Source of the DNA: Gammaproteobacteria bacterium
GTDB taxonomy: Bacteria; Pseudomonadota; Gammaproteobacteria; Ga0077536
Assembly: GCA_009692365.1 (NCBI GenBank)
Contig: SHZJ01000008.1
Location: forward strand, 31,595-95,594
Reading direction: 5' to 3'
DNA length: 64,000 nucleotides
Shown in pieces: positions 57,073-64,000 of this stretch. Each line of letters starts with the position of its first letter. Position 1 is the first letter of the stretch. The translations under genes and the position numbers were made by a program. The notes beneath the pieces were generated by a model that saw only the letters and a list, made by a program, of their open reading frames with translations, ran no database searches and was not told the DNA's origin.

Positions 57073-58353
57073 CTATTCCGAGGCGGCCTTGGCAATGTCT
57101 CCGCCTCCGTAGATCACTAGGGGCACGGACTCGCCGTTAATCGCTGACTCATCCACTACCACCTTGGTGACGTTCTTAAGCGACGGCAGATCGTACATGG
57201 TATCGAGTAGATTGCCCTCTAGGATCGAGCGCAGGCCGCGGGCACCGGTTTTGCGGTCGACCGCTTTACGGGCCACGGCCCGCAGCGCGTCTTCACGGAA
57301 TTCCAACACGCAGCCTTCCATCTCGAACAGTTTGCCGTACTGCTTGGTCAACGCGTTGCGTGGTTCCGTGAGGATTTGCACGAGTTGGTCTTCGTGGAGT
57401 TCATTGAGGACCGCGAAAACCGGCAACCGGCCGACAAATTCTGGGATCAGGCCGTAGCGGATCAGGTCTTCGGGTTCTACTTGGTGGAGCATTTCGCCCG
57501 TCGTTTTACGGTCGTCTTTGCTTTTCACTTCCGCGGAGAACCCGATCCCGCCTTTTTCGGAGCGGTCGCGGATGATTTTTTCCAGGCCGGAAAACGCGCC
57601 GCCGCAGATAAACAGGATATTGGAGGTATCCACCTGCAGAAATTCCTGCTGCGGGTGCTTACGGCCACCTTGGGGCGGCACCGAGGCGATCGTGCCCTCG
57701 ATGAGTTTTAGCAGCGCCTGCTGCACACCCTCGCCGGACACATCGCGGGTGATCGAGGGGTTGTCGCTCTTGCGCGAAATTTTGTCGATTTCATCGATGT
57801 AGACGATGCCGGTTTGGGCTTTCTCCACGTCGTAATCGCATTTCTGCAGCAGCTTCTGGATGATGTTCTCGACGTCCTCACCCACGTAGCCTGCCTCGGT
57901 CAGGGTGGTGGCATCCGCGATGGTGAACGGCACGTTGAGCAGCCGGGCGAGGGTTTCGGCCAGCAGGGTTTTGCCGCTGCCGGTAGGCCCGATGAGCAAT
58001 ACGTTGCTCTTGGCCAGTTCCACTTCGCCCTGCTTCACGCGCGATTCCAGTCGCTTGTAGTGGTTATAGACCGCCACCGCGAGAATTTTTTTGGCCTGCG
58101 CCTGACCGATGACGTATTCGTCAAGAATATCCCGGATTTCGTGCGGCACCGGCAATTTGCTGCCGCCCGTGCCGGTGGATTTATCCTGAATTTCCTCGCG
58201 AATGATGTCGTTGCACAATTCCACGCATTCGTCGCAAATAAATACCGAAGGCCCAGCAATTAGCTTGCGAACTTCGTGCTGGCTCTTGCCGCAGAATGAG
58301 CAATACAGCAAGCGGTCGCTGTCGTTGCCCTTTGAATTCTTACCATCGCTCAT
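57073..58353 (-). CDS. clpX: ClpXP protease ATPase subunit ClpX
   Basis: A 426-residue AAA+ unfoldase. The N-terminal zinc-binding domain has four cysteines (YCSFCGK and [10 protein letters not shown], about 18-47). Walker [13 protein letters not shown] (about 121-132), Walker [10 protein letters not shown], the pore loop within [11 protein letters not shown] and the IGF-type ClpP-binding loop region ([10 protein letters not shown]) are present. It pairs with ClpP, encoded 64 bases upstream. Confidence 0.97.
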   Translation of the reverse strand: MSDGKNSKGNDSDRLLYCSFCGKSQHEVRKLIAGPSVFICDECVELCNDIIREEIQDKSTGTGGSKLPVPHEIRDILDEYVIGQAQAKKILAVAVYNHYKRLESRVKQGEVELAKSNVLLIGPTGSGKTLLAETLARLLNVPFTIADATTLTEAGYVGEDVENIIQKLLQKCDYDVEKAQTGIVYIDEIDKISRKSDNPSITRDVSGEGVQQALLKLIEGTIASVPPQGGRKHPQQEFLQVDTSNILFICGGAFSGLEKIIRDRSEKGGIGFSAEVKSKDDRKTTGEMLHQVEPEDLIRYGLIPEFVGRLPVFAVLNELHEDQLVQILTEPRNALTKQYGKLFEMEGCVLEFREDALRAVARKAVDRKTGARGLRSILEGNLLDTMYDLPSLKNVTKVVVDESAINGESVPLVIYGGGDIAKAASE

Positions 58354-58417
58354 GGGCGATTCCTCACCACGTAATCATTGACTGAACCGGCCTGCGCGGG
58401 CGTGACTAACTGCGGGC

Positions 58418-59053
58418 TCAAGGCATTTTCCCCGCTGTTTTGACCGACTCACGGGCCGTCAGCACGGCGTCGATGATGCCGTAGGTTTTGGCTTCCTCCG
58501 CCCCCATGAAATTATCGCGGTCGGTATCGGCCGCGATTTTCTCCACGCTCTGCCCGCTGTGACGGGCGAGGATTTCGTTAAGACGGTCACGCATTTTGAG
58601 AATTTCGCGGGCGTGGATGTCAAAATCGCTGGCCTGGCCCGAGAAACCACCCAGGGGCTGGTGGATCATCACGCGTGAATTGGGCAAACAAAAACGCTTG
58701 CCGGCAGCCCCCGCACACAACAGCAACGCACCCATGCTGGCGGCCTGCCCGATGCACAGCGTGCTCACGGCGGGCTTGATGAACTGCATGGTGTCGTACA
58801 CGGCCATGCCGGCCGTGACCGAGCCACCGGGCGAATTGATATACAAATGAATATCTTTATCGGGGTTTTCGGATTCCAGAAACAAGAACTGCGCCACAAT
58901 AACGTTGGCCACGTGGTCGTCTACGGGCCCCACTAGAAAGATCACGCGTTCTTTCAGCAGGCGGGAATAAATATCGTAGGCCCGCTCGCCCCGAGCGGAC
59001 TGTTCAACCACCATGGGAACTAAGTTAAGTGCCCGTATGTCTTGATTATTCAT
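58418..59053 (-). CDS. clpP: ATP-dependent Clp protease proteolytic subunit
   Basis: A 211-residue serine protease subunit forming the tetradecameric chamber. The catalytic Ser106 lies in [11 protein letters not shown] and the His in [19 protein letters not shown]; the Asp follows in [11 protein letters not shown]. The first about 14 residues are probably a propeptide cleaved before [23 protein letters not shown], which is the usual mature start. It lies 16 bases downstream of trigger factor. Confidence 0.97.
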   Translation of the reverse strand: MNNQDIRALNLVPMVVEQSARGERAYDIYSRLLKERVIFLVGPVDDHVANVIVAQFLFLESENPDKDIHLYINSPGGSVTAGMAVYDTMQFIKPAVSTLCIGQAASMGALLLCAGAAGKRFCLPNSRVMIHQPLGGFSGQASDFDIHAREILKMRDRLNEILARHSGQSVEKIAADTDRDNFMGAEEAKTYGIIDAVLTARESVKTAGKMP

Positions 59054-59069
59054 TTACTGCAACCGCGTT

Positions 59070-60413
59070 TTAGCCGGACGAAATCTGGCTTTTTTCCTGA
59101 GTTTGAGTCTGCCCCGGATTCATAAGGTCGTCAAATGAAATGGTCGCGGGCGAAATTTGAGCCCGCGCTGCCAACCAGTTGACCGCTTCTTCCTCTCGGC
59201 ACACCGCTTCAATTTCCTGCAGCCGCTTGGGGTCGGCGTAATACCACCGCAACATCGCCTCTGGATCTTCATAGGTACTGGCCATGCTCTCGACCGTCTG
59301 GCGAACTTTCGCCGGTGGCGCGCTGGCCCCGGAAGTGCGGATGACTTCGGCCATGATGAGGCCAACCTTCACCCGCCCCTGGGCCTGCGCGGTGAAAAAT
59401 TCTGGACCCGGATGGCCCATGCGGTCGGGATCCGCGCCCCGCATCGCGAGGTTACGGCGACTTTCGTCGTGCATTCTTTGCGCTTCTGCCGCCACCAATG
59501 CTTGCGGCAGCGCCAGTTCATTGGCGTTCGAGAGTTGGTCCAGCACATGCCGGTTGAACCGCCGCTGCAGGGCCCGAGTGCGCTCACGTTGCATGTTCTC
59601 GCTGACTTCGCGCCGGAAAGCTTCCAGCCCGCCTTCTTGGATGCCAAATTTCTTAAAGAGTTCGTCATCCAATTCTGGAAGCACTTTGTGTGCCACTTTT
59701 TTAACAGTGACGTCAAAGTGCACCGGCTTACCGGCCAGGTCTTCGCGTTGGTAGGGTGCTGGGAAGTGCAGGTCCAGCGTGCGAGCCTCGCCCGCCACGG
59801 CGCCGAGCAAGCCCTCCTCAAAGCCGTCGATCATATTGGCCGAACCCAGCTCCATTTCGTGATCGGTGGCGCTGCCACGCTCCAGCGCAACGCCCTCCAC
59901 GGTGCCCGCGAAGTCGAGCACCACTTGGTCGCCGTTTTGCGCGGGTCGCAGGACTTCCTGCCAACTGGCGTGCTGTTTGCGCAGGACTTCTAGCATGGTG
60001 TCGATGTCGGTCTCACCGATTTCGCACGAGGCCTGTGTGAACACCAGTTCCTCGATCGGTTTGAGGTGCACCTCGGGATAGACCTCAAAGGTCGCCGTAT
60101 AGGCCAAGCCGGTGCCGACTTCTGCGCTCACGAGGTCAAAGACCGGGTCGGCCACCGGGCGCAATTGATGCGACTGCAAGGCCTCGCCGAATGAGGACCG
60201 GAGCATGTCGCCCAGCACGTCCCCCCGGACCCGTGCGCCGTACTGGCGCTCCACGACCTGCAGCGGTGCCCGCCCGGGACGGAAACCGTTCAGCCGGACG
60301 GTGCGCACCAGTTCCGCTAATTTTTGTCGCACCAAAGCATCGATTTGCTGCTCCGGGATTGCGACCTTCATGCGGCGCTCGAGCGTGCCAGAATTTTCTA
60401 TAGATACCTGCAT
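59070..60413 (-). CDS. tig: Trigger factor
   Basis: A 447-residue ribosome-associated chaperone and peptidyl-prolyl isomerase. The ribosome-binding signature GFRPGRAPLQVVERQYG is at about 44-60, the FKBP domain (about 150-245) includes AQNGDQVVLDFAGTVEG and the C-terminal chaperone arms follow. The start is the ATG at 60413 (MQVSIENSG). The open frame upstream reads through the tRNA-Leu gene and is not coding. Confidence 0.96.
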   Translation of the reverse strand: MQVSIENSGTLERRMKVAIPEQQIDALVRQKLAELVRTVRLNGFRPGRAPLQVVERQYGARVRGDVLGDMLRSSFGEALQSHQLRPVADPVFDLVSAEVGTGLAYTATFEVYPEVHLKPIEELVFTQASCEIGETDIDTMLEVLRKQHASWQEVLRPAQNGDQVVLDFAGTVEGVALERGSATDHEMELGSANMIDGFEEGLLGAVAGEARTLDLHFPAPYQREDLAGKPVHFDVTVKKVAHKVLPELDDELFKKFGIQEGGLEAFRREVSENMQRERTRALQRRFNRHVLDQLSNANELALPQALVAAEAQRMHDESRRNLAMRGADPDRMGHPGPEFFTAQAQGRVKVGLIMAEVIRTSGASAPPAKVRQTVESMASTYEDPEAMLRWYYADPKRLQEIEAVCREEEAVNWLAARAQISPATISFDDLMNPGQTQTQEKSQISSG

Positions 60414-60490
60414 TGCACCGTCTGCGTAGTAATTTCGAGGGTGGGAGGGAGCCTGACGCGGTGCGCGGGGCGTTGAAGATGGCAGCGTCT

Positions 60491-60575
60491 TGGTGCGAAA
60501 GGAGAGACTCGAACTCTCACGGGTCGCCCCACTGGTACCTAAAACCAGCGCGTCTACCGATTCCGCCACTTTCGC
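60491..60575 (-). tRNA. tRNA-Leu (TAG)
   Basis: An 85-base class II tRNA with encoded CCA. Acceptor GCGAAAG/CTTTCGC, long variable arm, anticodon stem CTGGT/ACCAG around TTTAGGT with anticodon TAG, T-arm GAGTTCGAGTCTC. It lies 77 bases upstream of trigger factor on the same strand, a common position in gammaproteobacteria. Confidence 0.95.
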
Positions 60576-60775
60576 GATGTTGCCCGTCTTCTCAGCTTGC
60601 TGACCACCTTGGCGTGGTTCGCTGCACCGCTCACGGGAGGCTGTCTGACGCCCGACCAGCCCCCAGCGAGGGCGACAGTATAGGCGGCGTCTGACGCGCT
60701 GAACACCCCAAACGGGGACCTGCAAAGCCCGGTGCTATACTCGGCCGCAACGTGTCTAGCCTGAGGAGTCTGCCG

Positions 60776-61285
60776 GTGCGCTTCGCCATCCAAGCTTTTG
60801 CCATCGTCGCCTGTGTTGCCGGCAGCGCGCCGGTCTGCCACGCCCTTACCGTTGTACGCTGCGAGGCCGCTGATGGCTCAGTGACCTACCGTGACCACTG
60901 CCCACCCAGCGACCGCCAAACCGGCGAGCAAAAACTGGCGGGCGGCGGCAGCAACCCTAGCGCGGCGCGGGCCGCCCTGCTGCGGGCGTCACCGGTCGTT
61001 ATTTTCACGGTCCCCGCCTGCGATGCCTGCGACCTGATGCGCCACCATCTGGTGACGCTGGAGATCCCGTTTACCGAACAAAACGTGGACACCGATCCGG
61101 TGGCTCAGGCGGCCCTCAAAGCCCTCTCCGGCGGCGTCACTGTACCCACTACGGCGGTCGGCAAAAAAGTGGTCACCGGCTATAACAAGGCGGGCCTGCA
61201 GGCCTTGCTGAGTGCGGCAGGTTATGGGCTGCAAAAAGCGCCGGCGGTCGGTGCGGCCGCTGCAAGCAGCAGCCCAGCGCCATAA
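60776..61285 (+). CDS. Exported protein: DUF4124-like N-terminus fused to a glutaredoxin-like domain
   Basis: A 169-residue periplasmic protein. A signal peptide (RFAIQAFAIVACVAGSAPVCHA) is followed by a short DUF4124-like segment (VVRCEAADGSVTYRDHCP) and a glutaredoxin/thioredoxin-fold domain with a redox CxxC in VPACDACDLMRHHL, the cis-Pro TVPTTAVGKKVVTGYN, and an Ala/Ser-rich tail. It probably reduces or isomerises disulfides in the envelope. The start is GTG at 60776 with GAGGAG at good spacing; GTG 60752 also opens the frame. Confidence 0.82.
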   Translation: MRFAIQAFAIVACVAGSAPVCHALTVVRCEAADGSVTYRDHCPPSDRQTGEQKLAGGGSNPSAARAALLRASPVVIFTVPACDACDLMRHHLVTLEIPFTEQNVDTDPVAQAALKALSGGVTVPTTAVGKKVVTGYNKAGLQALLSAAGYGLQKAPAVGAAAASSSPAP

Positions 61286-61305
61286 CACGAGGCCCGGGAA
61301 TACCC

Positions 61306-61743
61306 GTGAGCACCCCGCTATTTGTCACCGCCGAGGACGCCCAGCAGGGTTTCTATGCCGCCTTCGAACGCGGCGATTTTGCCGCCATGGCCGCCGTGTG
61401 GCTGCACGAGGCGAGCGTGGTGTGCATCCACCCCGCCGGCAACGCGCTGTGCGGATGGCCAGAGATTGAACGCAGTTGGTCCGCCATCTTGAGCGGCGGC
61501 GGGGCCGGCCGGATTGAGTTTGAGGGAGTCTGTGCCGTGGTGCGCGCGGAGACCGTGGTTTTCACCGGCTACGAACTCATTGCCCCGACGGGTAGCGGCG
61601 TTGCCTACGCGCCGGTATTGGCGACCAATGTCTATTGCCGCACGCCACAAGGCTGGAAAATGACCTTGCACCACGCCAGCCCCACCAGCCAGCGCGCGCC
61701 TAAGCGCGCCCCGGCAGCGGCCCCCACCCCCACCCGGCACTAA
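61306..61743 (+). CDS. SnoaL-like/NTF2-fold protein (DUF4440/SgcJ type)
   Basis: A 145-residue cone-shaped NTF2-fold protein. Recognisable are AEDAQQGFYAAFERGDFAAMAAVW, VCIHPAGNALCGWPEIERSW (in part) and NVYCRTPQGWKMTLHHASPT. The family includes ketosteroid-isomerase-like and stress-linked proteins; role unknown. It begins 20 bases after the glutaredoxin-like gene on the same strand, and converges on fcl. Confidence 0.82.
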   Translation: MSTPLFVTAEDAQQGFYAAFERGDFAAMAAVWLHEASVVCIHPAGNALCGWPEIERSWSAILSGGGAGRIEFEGVCAVVRAETVVFTGYELIAPTGSGVAYAPVLATNVYCRTPQGWKMTLHHASPTSQRAPKRAPAAAPTPTRH

Positions 61744-61791
61744 GTGCCCCGGCCGCTCTCAGCCCTAGCCCGGCCACCGCTTGCCCGCAGG

Positions 61792-62754
61792 TTACGCTTG
61801 GGGGTGGGCGGCGAGGTAGGCGGCATAGGTATCGCGCAGGCCATCGGCTAGCGAGATGGCAGCCTGCCAACCCAGCGTCTGCAGCCGCGACACTGCCAAT
61901 AATTTACGCGGCGCGCCGTCGGGCTTGCTGGCATCAAACACTAAATTACCGGTAAACCCGGTGACCCGGGCGACCGTTTGTGCGAGCTCGGCGATGGTGC
62001 AGTCCACCCCGGTGCCCACATTGATGTGCGAGCACAGCGGGGTGGTATGCGCGCGGTAAACCTCCGCCGGGAGCTCCAGCACGTGGACGCTAGCGGCGGC
62101 CATGTCGTCGACGTGCAGAAACTCGCGCCGTGGCGCACCGCTGCCCCAGATCACGACCTCAGGTGCACCCGCCGCCACCGCCAGCCGAAACCGCCGCAGC
62201 AGCGCCGGAATGACATGCGAATTTTCGGGATGATAGTTATCGCCCGGCCCGTATAAATTGGTGGGCATAACGCTGCGATAGTCCCGCCCGTGCTGACGGT
62301 TATAGCTTTCGCAAAGTTTGATGCCGGCAATCTTGGCGACCGCATAAGGCTCGTTGGTAGGTTCCAGTGGCCCGCTGAGCAGCGCGTCTTCACGCATGGG
62401 TTGCGGTGCTAGTCGTGGATAAATGCACGAGGATCCCAGAAACAACAATCGTTCGACGCCCGTGGCGTGCGCGGCGGCGATGACATTGGCCTGGATCATC
62501 AGATTCTCGTAAATGAAGTCGGCCGGATAACTGTTGTTGGCGTGAATACCGCCCACTTTGGCGGCGGCCAATACCACCTGCGAGCATTGATGTTGGACCA
62601 AAAAAGCCCGCACGCCCGCTTGGTCGGTGAGGTCGAGCTGCGCCCGCCCAGCGGTCATTAAATTACGGTAACCCAGTGCCTGCAGCCGCCGCACGATGGC
62701 TGCACCCACCATGCCGCGGTGACCAGCAACAAAAATTGGCAAGGTTTTATCCAT
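61792..62754 (-). CDS. fcl: GDP-L-fucose synthase
   Basis: A 320-residue extended SDR that converts GDP-4-keto-6-deoxy-D-mannose to GDP-L-fucose by 3,5-epimerisation and NADPH reduction. The cofactor motif GHRGMVGAA is at about 9-17, the Ser in [10 protein letters not shown], and the catalytic Tyr-x3-Lys in [37 protein letters not shown] (in part) is family-specific. The start is the ATG at 62754; the open frame upstream overlaps gmd. It is 14 bases downstream of gmd. Confidence 0.95.
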   Translation of the reverse strand: MDKTLPIFVAGHRGMVGAAIVRRLQALGYRNLMTAGRAQLDLTDQAGVRAFLVQHQCSQVVLAAAKVGGIHANNSYPADFIYENLMIQANVIAAAHATGVERLLFLGSSCIYPRLAPQPMREDALLSGPLEPTNEPYAVAKIAGIKLCESYNRQHGRDYRSVMPTNLYGPGDNYHPENSHVIPALLRRFRLAVAAGAPEVVIWGSGAPRREFLHVDDMAAASVHVLELPAEVYRAHTTPLCSHINVGTGVDCTIAELAQTVARVTGFTGNLVFDASKPDGAPRKLLAVSRLQTLGWQAAISLADGLRDTYAAYLAAHPQA

Positions 62755-62768
62755 CGCCCGCGCCTCTT

Positions 62769-63890
62769 TTAGTTCGTTTCTCGCGGCACCGCGAGGTGGT
62801 GACCATGCGCGCGCAGCAGCGCCAAACGCTGGGCCGCGGCTAAATCCTCGGCGACCATTTCGACACACATTTCCTGCGCCGTGATGGCGGGTTCCCAACC
62901 TAATTTCTCTTTAGCTTTGGTGGGATCGCCCAAGAGGGTTTCGACTTCGGTGGGCCGGAAGTAGCGGGGGTCCACCGCCACCACGCGCTGGCCTAGCTGC
63001 AGCGCCGGCGCGTGCGGGCCGACAATCGCCGCCACCACGGCTTTCTCGTGCACGCCCTGCCCCGTAAAACGCAGCGTGACGCCCAACGCCGCCGCACTCC
63101 AGTGGATGAACTCGCGCACCGAATACTGCTTGCCGGTGGCGATGACAAAGTCTTCCGGCGCCGCCTGCTGCAACATCATCCACTGCATACGGACATAGTC
63201 TTTGGCGTGGCCCCAGTCGCGCAGCGCGTCCAAATTGCCCATAAACAGGCAGGTATCCAGCCCTTGGGCAATATTGGCCAGGCCGCGGGTAATTTTGCGA
63301 GTGACAAAAGTCTCGCCCCGGCGCGGGCTTTCGTGATTGAACAAAATGCCATTGCAGGCGTACATGCCGTAGGCCTCGCGATAGTTCACGGTGGTCCAGT
63401 AAGCAAACAGCTTGGCCACCGCGTAGGGGCTGCGCGGATAAAACGGCGTGGTCTCGCGCTGGGGGGTTTCCTGCACCAAGCCGTAGAGCTCCGAGGTGCT
63501 CGCCTGATAGAAACGCGTTTTACGCTCCAGCCCCAGCAGCCGGATGGCCTCCAGCAACCGCAGGGTGCCCATGGCATCCACCTCGGCGGTGTACTCGGGC
63601 GCCTCAAAGCTCACCGCCACATGGCTTTGCGCGCCGAGGTTGTACACCTCGTCTGGCTGCACCTGCTGCAGGATGCGCGTGAGGTTTGAGCTGTCGGTCA
63701 AATCTCCGTAGTGCAGCACCAGGCGCTGGCTTTCGGTGTGCGGGTCTTCGTAAATGTGGTCTATGCGCTGGGTGTTGAGCGAAGACGCGCGACGCTTGAT
63801 GCCGTGCACCTCATAGCCTTTTTCTAACAGGAGCTCGGCCAGGTACGAGCCGTCTTGGCCGGTGATGCCGGTAATCAGGGCTTTTTTCAT
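62769..63890 (-). CDS. gmd: GDP-mannose 4,6-dehydratase
   Basis: A 373-residue extended SDR that makes GDP-4-keto-6-deoxy-D-mannose, the substrate of the next enzyme, Fcl. Marks are [38 protein letters not shown] (NADP site), QASTSELYG and the catalytic Tyr-x3-Lys in [25 protein letters not shown] is family-specific. The start is the ATG at 63890; five further in-frame codons upstream are open to 63905. Together with fcl this supplies GDP-fucose for surface polysaccharide; the glycosyltransferases are not in the window. Confidence 0.96.
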   Translation of the reverse strand: MKKALITGITGQDGSYLAELLLEKGYEVHGIKRRASSLNTQRIDHIYEDPHTESQRLVLHYGDLTDSSNLTRILQQVQPDEVYNLGAQSHVAVSFEAPEYTAEVDAMGTLRLLEAIRLLGLERKTRFYQASTSELYGLVQETPQRETTPFYPRSPYAVAKLFAYWTTVNYREAYGMYACNGILFNHESPRRGETFVTRKITRGLANIAQGLDTCLFMGNLDALRDWGHAKDYVRMQWMMLQQAAPEDFVIATGKQYSVREFIHWSAAALGVTLRFTGQGVHEKAVVAAIVGPHAPALQLGQRVVAVDPRYFRPTEVETLLGDPTKAKEKLGWEPAITAQEMCVEMVAEDLAAAQRLALLRAHGHHLAVPRETN

Positions 63891-64000
63891 GGAATTTTTC
63901 TGCACACGTTGAGTTGTCGCCAGTCACCAAGCACCGGCCATGCTGGCGGGATAATAACAGCCGGATCATCGCGGCAGGATGACAAGCTTTGATGGTGCGG

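Noticed and set aside
60414..60725. N-terminal extension of trigger factor to 60725
   Set aside because: It reads through the tRNA-Leu gene on the same strand, and the family start MQVSIENSG is at 60413.

Overview
The window is GC-rich chromosomal DNA from a gammaproteobacterium. The best evidence is conserved gene order. One block runs trigger factor, clpP, clpX, lon, hupB, tRNA-Val, tRNA-Asp, ppiD, facing fabI, followed by a Yej-type peptide ABC transporter; this order is known from Pseudomonas-like genomes. apaG-apaH next to folA-thyA-lgt, and glnK next to ubiK and a comM/yifB ATPase, agree with it. No rRNA, CRISPR array, transposase, integrase or phage gene is visible. Codon use is uniform except for a lower-GC patch at about 28.8-30.1 kb.

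Layout. 0.3-7.4 kb: core genes glnK, ubiK, yifB, apaG, apaH, then folA, thyA and lgt on the other strand, and a putative outer-membrane protein. 7.5-12.8 kb: a five-gene oxidative cluster, P450 / luciferase-like monooxygenase / glutathione transferase / P450 / luciferase-like monooxygenase. 13-16.6 kb: a DUF2092 exported protein coupled to a repeat-containing Gly-rich protein, then an ABC-F ATPase. 16.7-24.7 kb: an SRPBCC protein, hydantoinase/oxoprolinase B and A subunits, a broken N-acyl-amino-acid-deacylase-like amidohydrolase, and an amidase. 25-42.6 kb: accessory metabolism with an MBL-fold lipoprotein, a YebC-like regulator, a Baeyer-Villiger-type monooxygenase with a premature amber codon, an ArsR regulator with an SDR enzyme, two medium-chain reductases, homospermidine synthase, an enoyl-CoA hydratase, another flavin monooxygenase, an isocitrate-lyase-like enzyme, a small PAS protein, the UGSC two-gene unit, an acylating semialdehyde dehydrogenase and a GMC oxidoreductase. 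42.7-51 kb: DUF3047, MATE and the four-gene Yej-like transporter. 51.1-60.6 kb: fabI and the protein-quality-control block with three tRNAs. 60.8-63.9 kb: a glutaredoxin-like protein, a SnoaL-like protein, and fcl/gmd for GDP-fucose.

Most striking result. On the minus strand at 38655-39182 two apparently separate short reading frames are one gene interrupted by an in-frame TGA (38898-38900) in the context GH-U-GSC-TSGT. This is the UGSC motif of a (seleno)protein family, so the TGA is very probably a selenocysteine codon. Folding by hand gives a SECIS-like hairpin just downstream (38859-38891) with a five-base apical loop. The gene is translationally coupled (ATGA) to an uncharacterised 355-residue partner. 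A standard gene caller would split or truncate this gene.

Much of 7.5-42.6 kb reads as a catabolic repertoire for hydrophobic or amide-containing organic compounds: oxygenases, a GST, hydantoinase/amidases and CoA-linked enzymes. Two of these genes carry TAG at a position expected to be tyrosine. One also has a frameshift, suggesting ongoing decay or sequence error. Substrates cannot be read from the sequence.
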